A DNA stretch of 64,000 bases, taken from Podospora comata (Eukaryota > Ascomycota > Sordariomycetes > Sordariales > Podosporaceae). The first letter of the stretch is position 1; each line of letters begins with the position of its first letter. The stretch is taken from NCBI GenBank assembly GCA_017354895.1, contig CP071496.1:372001-436000 (forward strand), in the 5' to 3' direction. This document shows, one piece after another, positions 21,881 through 32,036 of this stretch. The translations under genes were made by a program, and so were the position numbers. The notes beneath the pieces were generated by a model. The model searched no databases, had not been told where the DNA came from, and worked only from the letters and a program-made list of their open reading frames with translations.

Positions 21881-22448
21881 TCTAAGAGCTTGGCAACTAA
21901 GAGATGCGATCCAGACTCACTTTTGAGGACCAGCCTTGTCTACCAGAGCTTTCAAATATCAGACTACCTTTTACCCAGAGACATGACAATCTTTGATGAA
22001 TTCACCAATTTTGAGATCAATCCTGGGTACTTTGACAACTCGAGGTACTCTTGTCGCGACTCCAGGATCAATTGGATAGTTTTGACCGTGGTCGTCATCG
22101 TGTTCACTGGATGGTGGCCGTCGGTGGTTGGATTGTGAGCCAGATAATAACGCAACCCAGAATCCAATTCCTCACAGCTGTTGTCTACGGAGGTACTATG
22201 CGATGAGAATAGCTGCAATGATGCCAATCACAATTAAACAGTCGATGCGAGTTTATCGAAACCTCAAATATCTCGGCGAAGATCGAGGCCTACACAACGC
22301 TATCTCCTGGATCCAAATTTCTCCATTCTGGTTTCAAGGAGCTCTTGCACTTCGTTTTCTTCCAGGACATATTCCGGTCCCGTAATATCTATCGCACTAT
22401 CCATCGCCACGCAGTTTCCTGCTTTAACACTCTCCAGACTTAAAAGAG
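21881..22448. other. Intergenic region, no supported gene
   Basis: Downstream region of the tryptophanase-prenyltransferase gene (minus strand). Nothing was recognised. Confidence 0.5.
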
Positions 22449-25312
22449 TCAGAACGCACCACGAGGCCCAAACATCTCTGGGCAGAGATACACGGTATTG
22501 TCCATCTTTCCCCCAGCGCGCTGCTTCAGACTGACCCAGGCATGTATACCCCGCCCGTCACTCAAAGGCCTCCGCTGGGCAGCAGCCAGCACCATGGCAT
22601 ATCTCTCCCTCGCCGCGACCGATGCGCCTACATCGATCAAATATCCATCGACCCTTCTCTTTACCTCAGCATCATCCGCCGCATAAGCATCGACAGGGAA
22701 GTGCACTGTTCCTACCGGTCGCTCACCAGTCGTTCCTGAGAAGGCAAAGCACGAAATCAGAGACTTCCTTCGGTTCGAGCTGTTGTCCCGACCAAATTCA
22801 TCCCCAGCCATGGCGGCAAAGAAGCGCTGAATCTCAAAGGCGTCGGCGTCAGGACAAATGCTGGCATGTTTCTGCGCGACTTCGGCCACGACGGCTCGGG
22901 ACGTGGCATCGGCTCCGCCATGCGCAATGTACACCTTCACACGGGCCTCCTCGGTGTTGGACGCCAAGTCCAGCGAGAAATAAATCACACGGTCATTGGG
23001 ACCAAGAAGCCCTTCTATCAACCGCCACCCCGTATCCAAGCCGAGCCGAGAGAAAGCCTCTCGGGCTGTTTGGGTAGCATTTTCTTTTCCCGCGGCACAC
23101 GGGTCAAGGTAGATCTTCCATTGCGGTCCTTTGCTTGTTGACCAAGCACAGCTGTGCCAGGCTGCCAACTTCATTTCTGTGGGGGAGGATGGGGGCAAAA
23201 AGAGATCACGGATCGCGTCGAAGCGTTCGAGTGAGACAATGGAAGGATAGCTCTTCCCAATATCTTGGTTGGCGCGAAGTGCAGCCTCGACAAGATGTGC
23301 CCAGCTGTTCCCAAGAGGTTGGGCTTCGGTCAAGAAGCGCAACTCGGCTTTCCCGGTATCCTGATCGATGGAAACCGAGTATTCGACCGCGGATCCGTCG
23401 TTGCTAACGCCGGACGTCCACCGTGTCGTGTCGAGTTGTTTTGGAACCGCCGTCTTACCCCATTCACCAGTCACCAGGGCAAGGGCTTGGGTCAACTCCT
23501 CCGCGGCGGCAGCGTCTTGTCCAGTTGCGGTGGAGAGATGCCTCAACTGCCTGCTGGCTTCGCCGAGAAAGCTGTCATTGATAGCTTGATCTACCGCAAC
23601 TGGCTTCAAGCCTGCTGAGAAGTGGCGAAGTTTCATGTGCTTGCCGCGAGTGATGACAGCATTGGGGACCGTGTGCCTTCGCTCATACAAGTCCATGATA
23701 GCTGCCACAGTGTAGTCGATGTGCTCATCAGAATACACGTGACGCGGTACGGCAAATCGGACGAGATTGGGAATCTTGGAACGCTCCTCGATCGGCTTGA
23801 GATCATACGCCCAACCGAATGGGCCGGCCTCGGCAGCACGGATGCCGTATTTCTTGATCAGCTCAAGCGTGAAGCCAACGGCGGCAAAGTCCTCGAACTC
23901 CCTGTTGCACCCGAAGAAGAATTGGTCCATGTCAAGGTAAACCGCGTGACCGCCAGGGGGAGACAGCACTGCGACGCCATTTGCCTGGAGCTTCTGGGCA
24001 AAGGATTGGACCTGTGTGATGCGGTGGCAAAGGTAGGCTTGGTCGGTGACTTGATACAGACCAGCCGAGGCTGCCATGAGGTCACGGCCGCTCACTGAAG
24101 AGACAGCGTGTTAGTATTACTACCCGGAGACATAATGGCAGATGCAACGTACTGCCGCCATAGGAGTCATTCCCATAACATAGGATCTGCCTCTCCTTAA
24201 GCAACATCCCAATGCCCTCGTATCTCTGTGCAAACAGACCTTGATCACGGAAGCACAGCACACCGCCCATGTTCGCAAGCCCGTCCTTCTTCAAGCTGAT
24301 GGTGAATCCCTCAGCATATGAAAACATCTCCTGAACGATGTCGGCAATGCTTTTGTCTGCATATCCATCTTCATATTTCTGGATGAAGTAGGCATTCTCC
24401 GCAAACCGACAAGCGTCCAGGAACAATGGTATCGAATGGAATTTGGCCAGAGAAGCGGCACCGCGAATATTCGCCATCGAAACAGGCTGTGCAGCGGCCC
24501 AGTTGTTGGTAATTGTCACCAAGATCATGCTGACCTTCCCGGGGTTCGCTTCCAGGTAGGTCTTGGTGGCGGCCAGGTCCAAATTCCCCTTGAAGTTGTT
24601 CTTGACACCAATCAAAGCCGATGGGAACGGATCCGTCAAGCCCGGCTGCGTGAAGGTCTGAAGGTTAAAGCCTGCAACAGCGGCGTTTGCCCCCGTGGTA
24701 TCAAAGAACCCGTTGCTGATGATGGCAGCGGGCTTGTCATGCTCAGGACGCGAGCCGTACCCTTCTGCAATCATGGCGCTCATGGTGGAGAAGAGGAGGG
24801 TTTCGGCGCAACGCCCCTGCGGCAGGATGAAGAAGTTGGGGTGCTCGAGCTGATGGCGGCCACCATTCACGAAGCCCCCTTTGGAGGATACGAGTAGCTT
24901 GGTCTGGTAAAACGCAACATCGATCTTACCTGCCAGCACCTTATCCATGACATTGTGTCGATTGGTGCCACGCTCAAAGATATCGCGGAAGGCGTCCAGC
25001 AGGCAGTAATAACCCCAGTTACGACCGTAGCTTTCGTCTCCTCTCACCACTTCATCATCAGGTCAGTCACAGTGGCTCTGCCAGCTGTATTCGGAATGGG
25101 AGGATTCGCTTACAAGCTGCCCATTGGACATCAGTCATAGCCGAGGTGCCAGAATCTGACAGAAAGTCACAAGTAAGGAGCCCAGCAGGGAAGGCAAAAA
25201 CATTGTACTCTACATCCTCCAGAATCTTCTCACATTCCTCTGCTGAGGCTGAGGGGAGAGATCTGACAACAAGGGCGGCATGTGCCGGTGGACGCGGGAC
25301 AGAAGTCGCCAT
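22449..25312 (-). CDS. Tryptophanase - indole prenyltransferase (ABBA/DMATS-type) fusion
   Basis: Three exons, 25312-25114, 25049-24153 and 24094-22449, join in frame into 913 residues. Residues 1 to about 531 are a complete beta-eliminating lyase like E. coli TnaA: DSGTSAMT near 53-60, the PLP phosphate loop PQGRCAE near 143-149, DACRFAENAYFI near 278-289, the PLP Schiff-base Lys321 in SLKKDG, and a C-terminus (MKLRHFSAGLKP) that matches the usual end of TnaA. Such enzymes split L-tryptophan into indole, pyruvate and ammonia with PLP. Residues about 545-913 are an aromatic prenyltransferase most like bacterial indole enzymes (CymD, 6-DMATS): RWTSGVSNDG, WHSCAWS, WKIYLDP (near 691) and RVKVYIAHGG (near 750), where the Lys residues are expected to bind the allylic diphosphate. 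The join is exonic, in the middle of exon 3. Separate tryptophanase and prenyltransferase genes sit side by side in Streptomyces prenylindole clusters, so a fusion makes pathway sense. Bacterial origin is possible but unproven. Which substrate is prenylated cannot be told. Confidence 0.9.
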
Positions 25313-26813
25313 GGTGGCAGCAGCTTGGAAAGGCCTTGGACGGAACTGAAACGGCTACGTCGGACAACAGACATACGACCGCCTTTTAAGTCTGTTTTGA
25401 CTGTGTCTGCATTGTCTTCTCCCTACTGCTATGCAAAGAGCCGTCATCTTCGGACTTTGCCCATCTCCAGTATACATCTGCTGCCATACAACGGGGCCAT
25501 TTCGTCCGAGGCCGAGACGGCGGGATGTAGTATTGCTGACCGGCATCATCCTCAATCTCATCATTGCCTCAAAAGTCGGAGACGGCTCGGGAAGGCAAGA
25601 CTAGGAGATAAAGCTAAAGCGGGACTAGAACCCGACAGGATACGAACCAGGACGGACTGATATTGCTAGCTGTATTTCCCAGCAAGTACCGTGCTTGGTT
25701 CTTGACATTCTATAGACGATAGGTTCTTGGGCCTGCATCTGTTGTGTTCCACAGGACTTCCCTATCAGGGATGTTTCCGACTGCTTGTGCTACGGGTATA
25801 AGCTGTTTTAGGTGTAGGCTGTACATCACAAGCCCGAAGATATGCAGCTTTCTCACTCTCCTCGCACTTGTCACGCACCTCGGACGAACCTGAACACCGC
25901 GATCTTACCAACTGAGGGTGAATTTTCTAGCTTCAATTTCGTGATGGAGGTGTTGACCGCTTCTCTGTTGTGGTTAGGTTGTAACGCAATTGAGACATCT
26001 GCGTGGGGAATGGACTCAAGAGACAATGCTGGGTTCCTCGTGGACTTATTGTCTAAGGTGCTTATCACGACTACTTACCCAAGGTTTGTATCTATGTCAA
26101 CTTCTGTTATCTCCCAATGGTACAACATCCGAGCTCTACATATCATTTGGCCAGACTCGATCTGAGCTTCAATGTCATCTATCCGCTCAAAGACCAACCA
26201 GATAGCTCGACCGACCAATCCCCGAAAGACTGCCCGTTCTTTTTCACTCAACAACTGGTCCAGGAGGATGCATAGAGACTTGCTCTATATTTTGCCAGTC
26301 ATTTGGCCCGCCGCGGCTCTAGCGACCGGAGAGCATGATGTTTTCCATACCTAAGGATGGGATGAACCAGAGGTCTCCCGATTGCATGGTTACAGTGCTT
26401 GTTGTTTATTCCCGCGTAATGACTTCACGGCGACGCTATGGTGGTTGGACGGGATCTGACACTGTAGATCAATGGGACAGCTCGGTCCGCTCGGATTGAG
26501 TGTGAAAAGCTTGAATTTCCTGTGTACAATGCAGGTTGGTGCTGACATGGCTGCAATGTCATCAACCAGGCCAGCCGAGGTTGACGGAACATCTTTTATC
26601 CAACTATTGACCACTTGTTGGAGGTTGGGAACTTGTTGGTTGAGAGCCTGATGGATTCATGTCAAGAAAACGAATTACCAACGACCCGCTGCATAATCAC
26701 GTTGCTCCGTCAGGCACCAAAGTAATATGAGATGGTAGTTTCCCCCCCTCCCCTTTGAAATACCTCCCAGATCAACCGCCACCGCCACCGTTCCACCTGC
26801 TAGACGACATCCA
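25313..26813. other. Divergent intergenic region between the fusion gene and the P450
   Basis: A 1.5 kb shared promoter region. Small open frames have no domains or good splice sites. No clear regulatory motif could be assigned. Confidence 0.5.
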
Positions 26814-28394
26814 ATGTCTTCCCTACATGTTTGGACAACGGCCACCGCCGTCATCGTCTCTCTTCTTCTCCTCACCAGGGCAATCACCTCCAAAAAGACG
26901 TCCAAATTCTCCTCCCTCCCATTACCACCCGGCCCACCTACCCTTCCCATCATCGGCAACCTCCACCAAGCACCCAAAACCCACCCATGGTTCCAATTCC
27001 ACACCTGGGCCAAAACCTACGGCCCCATCCTCCACCTTAACATGGCCGGCCAGCACGTCATCGTCCTCAGCACCAACAAAGCAGCCCACGACCTCCTCGC
27101 CAGGCAAGGTGCCACCTTCTCGGACAGACCTCACTTTGTCGTCGCACACGAGCTGGCCCTCCAGGGAATGCACATGCTCCTCCGACCATACGACCAACGC
27201 TTCAAACTCCACCAAAAGCTCGAGAGCCCCGTGCTGGGCGAACGAGCGGCAAAGGCCTACGTCAAGATCCAAGACTTAGAGTCGAAACAGCTCCTCCTTG
27301 ATCTCTTACGTGGCGGTGGGAGACCAATCAACCCCCACGACGAAATAGAGCGCATGACCGCCAGCGTGATCTACACCCTCTTTTACGGGCAGAGGGTCCG
27401 CGAGGCGGATGATGCCATCCTGCTTCAGGCTCACGCTGTAAACCACGAGTTCGACCAGCTGGCGCAGGTGGGAAAGTATCTGGTTGATTCGTTCCCTGTG
27501 CTGAACCGGCTGCCGGGGTTTTTGGCTCCTTGGAAGGCGGAGGCGGTGGAGCACTGGGGGAAACAACGGGCTCTTCACGTGGGGAATTTGGAGAGGGGGT
27601 TGAAGGGGGGGAGCTGGAATGTTGCGCGGCAGATGAAGAGGGCGGTTGATGGGATGGGGGGGGTTGTTATGTCTGTGGATGAGTTGGCGTTGGATATTGG
27701 GATTATGGCTGATGCTGCGCTTGATGCGAGCACGGAGACGATCATGTGGTTTGTTTTGGCTTGTGTTACTGAGGGTCATAGGGGGTGGGTTGACAAGGCA
27801 CAGGGGGACTTGGATCGGGTTGTTGGACGGGGGCGGTTGCCTGGCTTTGATGACCGGGCTGGGTTGCCGTATGTTACTGCTGCTGTGGACGAGTTGATGC
27901 GATGGCGGCCGGCGGGCGCGGCGGGGGTGCCGCATTTTACCAAGGTGGAGAGCAGCTATGAGGGTTGGCGGATTCCTGCCAACTCGGTGGTGATTCCGAA
28001 TCATTGGGCGATTACACGGGAGGAGGCTGTGTTTGGCCCGGATGTGGAAGCGTTTCTGCCGGAGCGGTGGTTGGGAGAGGAGCTTCCCATCGTTGGGTTT
28101 GGGTATGGACGTCGGATATGCCCCGGCCGGCATGTTGCGCGGAATGGCTTGTGGATAGCGGTGGCACGACTGTTGTGGGCTTTTGATATCATGCCTGAGT
28201 TGAATGAGTTGGGTGCGCCGGTGGACGTGGATACAAGAGGCACTGATGGACTGGTTACGAAACCATTGCCTTTCAAGGCTCGGTTTGTTCCCAGGGGGAG
28301 CTGGGTGAGGGATGTTGTGTCGAGGGAATGTGATAGCTGGGGCGTGGACCATCATGACGTCCTCGATCAGATTGGACGTGAAGTCTTTAATTAA
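26814..28394 (+). CDS. Cytochrome P450 monooxygenase
   Basis: A single-exon frame of 526 residues. It has an N-terminal membrane anchor (VWTTATAVIVSLLLLTRAI, residues 6-24), a proline hinge LPLPPGPPTLPIIGNLH, an I-helix with ADAALDASTETIMW near 299-312, the K-helix ExxR as Glu360-Leu-Met-Arg363, the PERW motif near 416, and the heme loop FGYGRRICPGRH at 429-440 with Cys436 as the iron ligand. The I-helix lacks the usual AGxDT spacing but keeps the Thr. The class is microsomal, needing a reductase encoded elsewhere. The overall look is that of ascomycete secondary-metabolism P450s similar to those annotated as O-methylsterigmatocystin oxidoreductase. It is divergently oriented from the tryptophanase-prenyltransferase gene, so oxidation of a prenylindole is the obvious hypothesis. 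The substrate is unknown. Confidence 0.92.
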   Translation: MSSLHVWTTATAVIVSLLLLTRAITSKKTSKFSSLPLPPGPPTLPIIGNLHQAPKTHPWFQFHTWAKTYGPILHLNMAGQHVIVLSTNKAAHDLLARQGATFSDRPHFVVAHELALQGMHMLLRPYDQRFKLHQKLESPVLGERAAKAYVKIQDLESKQLLLDLLRGGGRPINPHDEIERMTASVIYTLFYGQRVREADDAILLQAHAVNHEFDQLAQVGKYLVDSFPVLNRLPGFLAPWKAEAVEHWGKQRALHVGNLERGLKGGSWNVARQMKRAVDGMGGVVMSVDELALDIGIMADAALDASTETIMWFVLACVTEGHRGWVDKAQGDLDRVVGRGRLPGFDDRAGLPYVTAAVDELMRWRPAGAAGVPHFTKVESSYEGWRIPANSVVIPNHWAITREEAVFGPDVEAFLPERWLGEELPIVGFGYGRRICPGRHVARNGLWIAVARLLWAFDIMPELNELGAPVDVDTRGTDGLVTKPLPFKARFVPRGSWVRDVVSRECDSWGVDHHDVLDQIGREVFN

Positions 28395-29691
28395 GTTGTG
28401 TTTTAAGGTCAAGCTGTGATGAAAGATTTTCAGGTGCTGAATAATCCAGAGGTAAAGTGCGCGTAGTTAAAGGCGCCAGCATACAGATATTCCCCAACGC
28501 CCGGCGTCATGTTGATGTTACCTAAGGCCGAAGAAGTTACACTTTTATCACGCCCTTCAACTAACCACAACATGAAAGTACGTATGTCTCCATCCTAACA
28601 CGTCTCCAGGTTTATGCCACGAATGCTCTGACGAGGACAGAGCCCTCACGTAATGGTGGTAAGGTATGCCGTACAACTCGGTATTGGGAATAGATGGCCA
28701 GGAAAGGGTTCAGATTACTAGGTAGTTACAGGTACTTTATTGAGTAAGCTCAGACTAGAGACAATGCAAGCTTGGACTGACACCTGATAATCTTGGGGTA
28801 ATGGACAGAAGAAGCTCAGACTATAAAGTGAAGAAGCTTGGACTGAGACCAAGGATCAACTCGACAATCCGTTGATCCATTTACGGTAGATTGGTTTTCA
28901 GTGTGAGGCTTCTGCCAAGCATTTCCCTATACAAGGTCCCGAATTATTTGTGTTTTCGAGACTGCTAACACTGCCGCGCATCACGGTGTGAGTGCGTCAA
29001 GTTGGCCGAGAGAGATTTTAGCCCCATGGACTTGGAGGATAGGTATATCAGGTACCTTATATATCATCAAAGAATATCTCATGGCCGAATACTGCAATGT
29101 CGTTAGAGGGCGGTTCAAGGGAGACTCGCTTGACAGTCCTGGTATCAAATTTCCTTCTCTGATGCCACCCTACAAAGGACATATATTTCCGTGGTGGGTA
29201 GCCCTGGTTGCGGGCTGACTTACCTAGTCACCTACCTTATCTTGTTTACCTCTTGTTTCCTGGCGTTGTATAGGAAGCGATAACGATGATCAAATATCAC
29301 CCTCAGAGTCAGGATTAACCTTTATATGCACTGTACAGTGGGGGAAGGGGGTGTTGGAAAGGCGTTGACGGCGTTATAAGGTAGTTGGCATGTTGTCGGG
29401 TGCGGTGTGCCAAGAGATGCAAAATCCGAGCTGTATTGCCAAGCATCAGCATTGCCTAAATAGAGTTACTCGTAATTCCAGCGAACGACACCTCGAGACC
29501 CACTCCCAATGGCAGCAATGTCAAGATCAACCACCAATCGCCGGTTTCCAAGCCTTACTAGGTAGCGGGTAGCTTTGGTGAGATGCGAGGCAGTGCAAAA
29601 CTTGAACATCACGGGCTTTAAAGACTGACAGGATGCCCTCCAAATATGTCAGTCATTCTTCATTCTCTCCAAACGCCCATCATTGATAATC
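28395..29691. other. Intergenic region with one short direct repeat
   Basis: No supported gene in 1.3 kb. It contains the direct repeat listed separately and the promoter of the next gene. Confidence 0.5.
28746..28850 (+). repeat. Two-copy direct repeat
   Basis: AAGCTCAGACTA then AAGCTTGGACTGA-ACC occurs at 28746-28784 and again at 28813-28850, a period of about 67 nt with diverged filler. It is probably an old tandem duplication. Confidence 0.6.
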
Positions 29692-30663
29692 ATGCGTCAA
29701 GAAATCCTTCTGTCTCTTCTCGCCGGCTTAACCGCCCGCGCAGAGTTGTTCCATCGCCAGCAACAACCTCCCAATGAAACCCCCAGCCCCATCCCCCGCC
29801 CAACAGGCACCAGCAACTCCTCCTCCCCTAACTTGACCCCCTACAAGATCGACTACTTCCACCTAGGCATGGAATACGCCGCGCTCGACCTCTGCGGCCC
29901 AGACCCCTACGCTATCAAAGACGCCGGAAGGATCAACCCCAGTTACTGCCTCGTTGACCGATACTGGGCTTTCATGCCCGACCTCACTGAGCTCAACTCA
30001 ACAGAGACATTTGACTACGTCAACAGCAATTGGACCTCCAGCTCCGTCCAGTTCAGCCTGCGCGCGCTGTACACTGGTCTTTTTGCCCGTGGGATTCTAC
30101 CGGAAGCACTCCGCGACTGGGCAAGCCAGGACCCGCTGGCCCTTCTGGGGATGGGGAATCTCTCCGACGATGACAAGCGCGCCATTGGAGAGCTGGTGGC
30201 TCGAGAGAGGGCGAACGGAACAAAGACAATATCTCCTCCAGAGAATATGAGATCCTCGCGAGCAGCGGAGGTGACGGCGCAGATGCTGGCACTGGAGAGC
30301 TGGGATCGGCATCGGCGTTCGGCATTGTCGAGTGTCACCCCAGCGCCGACGGCAGCGTTTGCCCTCGGGGCAGAGGACAAGAAGGAGGTGTTTTTGGTTT
30401 TGTCGTCGGCGTTGCCGCAGGTGTTTGGAAAGTTGGGCGGGCCGAGGAATGAGATGGAGAAGGGGAGGGATCCGAAATCGATGGGGATTACTGAGACGTA
30501 TTTGAAGTCGCCGTTTGTTCCAGGCGGGCCGAACGCGAGGGTGTTGTGGTATACTGCTTTGACGCCAGAGGAGTTGTCTGGTGCTGTGGGACTGCGCGCA
30601 TTTGCCAGTTGGGGGCTTTGGATGGGGATTTGGGGGTTGATGGGGTTCGTGGCTGTGTTGTGA
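29692..30663 (+). CDS. Secretory-pathway protein with C-terminal hydrophobic segment, unknown function
   Basis: A single-exon frame of 323 residues from the ATG at 29692. An N-terminal signal peptide (MRQEILLSLLAGLTARAE) is followed by a Pro/Ser/Asn-rich stretch with several N-glycosylation sequons (NET, NSS, NLT, NST, NWT). The middle has two cysteines (DLCGPDPY, SYCLVDRYW). The C-terminus is a hydrophobic segment, ASWGLWMGIWGLMGFVAVL, that runs to the last residue, so the protein is either a type I membrane protein without a cytosolic tail or a GPI-anchor substrate. I do not recognise a domain. It is likely at the cell surface. Confidence 0.75.
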   Translation: MRQEILLSLLAGLTARAELFHRQQQPPNETPSPIPRPTGTSNSSSPNLTPYKIDYFHLGMEYAALDLCGPDPYAIKDAGRINPSYCLVDRYWAFMPDLTELNSTETFDYVNSNWTSSSVQFSLRALYTGLFARGILPEALRDWASQDPLALLGMGNLSDDDKRAIGELVARERANGTKTISPPENMRSSRAAEVTAQMLALESWDRHRRSALSSVTPAPTAAFALGAEDKKEVFLVLSSALPQVFGKLGGPRNEMEKGRDPKSMGITETYLKSPFVPGGPNARVLWYTALTPEELSGAVGLRAFASWGLWMGIWGLMGFVAVL

Positions 30664-31176
30664 GCGGAATTGACGTATTGTGATTGAGTGTATGTCGAAA
30701 ACAATTGTAGACACTTGACATTTTGATTGGCGGTAGCTTTGTTCATGCGGACTATATGGAGCCCCGTGTCTGCTCGATTCTTTGACGCTGAGCGATAGTA
30801 GCCAGGTGTTTGCCTTTTTCGGATCCGACATCAAGTAGCGTATATGGGATCATTGGCAGGGCATGGGTTTCCGCCGGCTATGTCTGGCTTGAGCGGTGTC
30901 TGGAAGGGTCCCTGATGTAATGACCTCGTTGTGCCTTTGTTGACCACCGTCAAAGGATCTCATGATCCATGCTGCTCAAGCAGAGGTGCAGTTCGGTTCC
31001 GCAATGTGTGCATTTGACCGGGAAACTACCTCTAGACCAGACCCTTGGTAGGTATATAATGATACCTCCTCCCCTTCGTTGACAGACTTCCATTCACAAT
31101 CATCGCAGACACACTCCCACCTGCAGCAACATCACCTACCAACCAAAACACCACACATCACTTCCACAGCCACAGA
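30664..31176. other. Intergenic region, no supported gene
   Basis: Contains the promoter of the effector-like pseudogene. Long minus-strand frames over the preceding gene continue a little into it but are shadows. Confidence 0.5.
31054..31060 (+). promoter_or_regulatory. TATA-like box upstream of the effector-like pseudogene
   Basis: TATATAA 117 nt before the ATG of the 31177 pseudogene. A CA-rich leader follows. Together they suggest the locus was once a normally transcribed gene. Confidence 0.4.
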
Positions 31177-31665
31177 ATGAATTTCACCACCATGGTCATG
31201 GCCGCCCCTCGCGCGCCCCCTCCCTCCGGCGGCTTCCATCCCTAGTCTGTTTCCAGCGCCGGCATCCCCCTGGCCAAGTGCTTCAACCACACCCCCAACC
31301 CGTCCAAGACCAACCTCTGTAGCGAGGCCAACCCCTAATACCGCACCAGCGAACCTTCCCCCAAGGCCTCGGACTGATGGGAGATCCCCACCAAGTCCTC
31401 CCCCGCCAACATCCCCGGTTACTGGACCCTCAATTCTACCGAGGCCGGTTCCGGTCAGTGGTACAGCCTCGGCACCTTTGGTACCTGCGAGTTCAAAGTT
31501 CGCGGCAAGGAGGGGAAGCAGCTGGATATTGGGACGTACGATGCCAAGTTTTATATCGATGCCCGCACCAGACAGGGGTATGATGAGGAGGGGCGGATTG
31601 AGGTTGCGCGCCCGGTTACGTGTAACGGGGGTGTGGATGCTGAGTGGGCTGTTGCTCATGTTTGA
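31177..31665 (+). pseudogene. Pseudogene of a small secreted effector-like protein (Hce2-like)
   Basis: One reading frame of 163 codons from ATG 31177 to TGA 31665 is interrupted by three in-frame stops: TAG at 31243, TAA at 31336 and TGA at 31375. There is no frameshift. After the last stop the text looks like the Hce2 (putative necrosis-inducing factor) fold: spaced Ser-Pro, a W-T-L-N-S-T segment, and the core LGTFGTCEFKV. The start retains a TATA box and leader, but the expected signal peptide is poor (MNFTTMVMAAPRAPPPSGG). The first two stops are each one C-to-T step from a Gln codon, as RIP would cause. The locus cannot make a full protein as read. The family call is moderate. Confidence 0.65.
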
Positions 31666-32036
31666 GGAAGGGCGGAAGAGGATGAAGGGTAACTGAGAGA
31701 GGTCCTGCTGGGAATTTAACAGTCATGGCTTTTTGGGAGGAAGAGCAAGAACTGGAAGATAGAGAGATAGAATTGGCTGGATCAAAGGAGATTCGAAACA
31801 ATGGAAAGATTTGCCATGAAACGAATGTTTGAACTGCTTTGATAGGCAAAGCCATTTTGTGATAGCTGTGATCCTGTCATCTGAAAAGGCAGTGGCACTG
31901 TCAGCCCAAGGCGTTCTTTCCATGTTGGGTGCCAAGGCCAGCTGAGATGGAAGGCACCACACCTCAACAGCAGAGAGAGTCGCTCTTTCCTTCCTGCTGC
32001 TTAGCAACACCAAACACATGGTCTTGATCCCGTGAT
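31666..32036. other. Intergenic region, no supported gene
   Basis: Lies between the pseudogene and the second HET gene. Nothing was recognised. Confidence 0.5.

Noticed and set aside
27306-28412. 368-codon minus-strand frame opposite the P450
   Set aside because: Mirror of a GC-rich codon pattern; the plus strand carries an intact P450 with all motifs.
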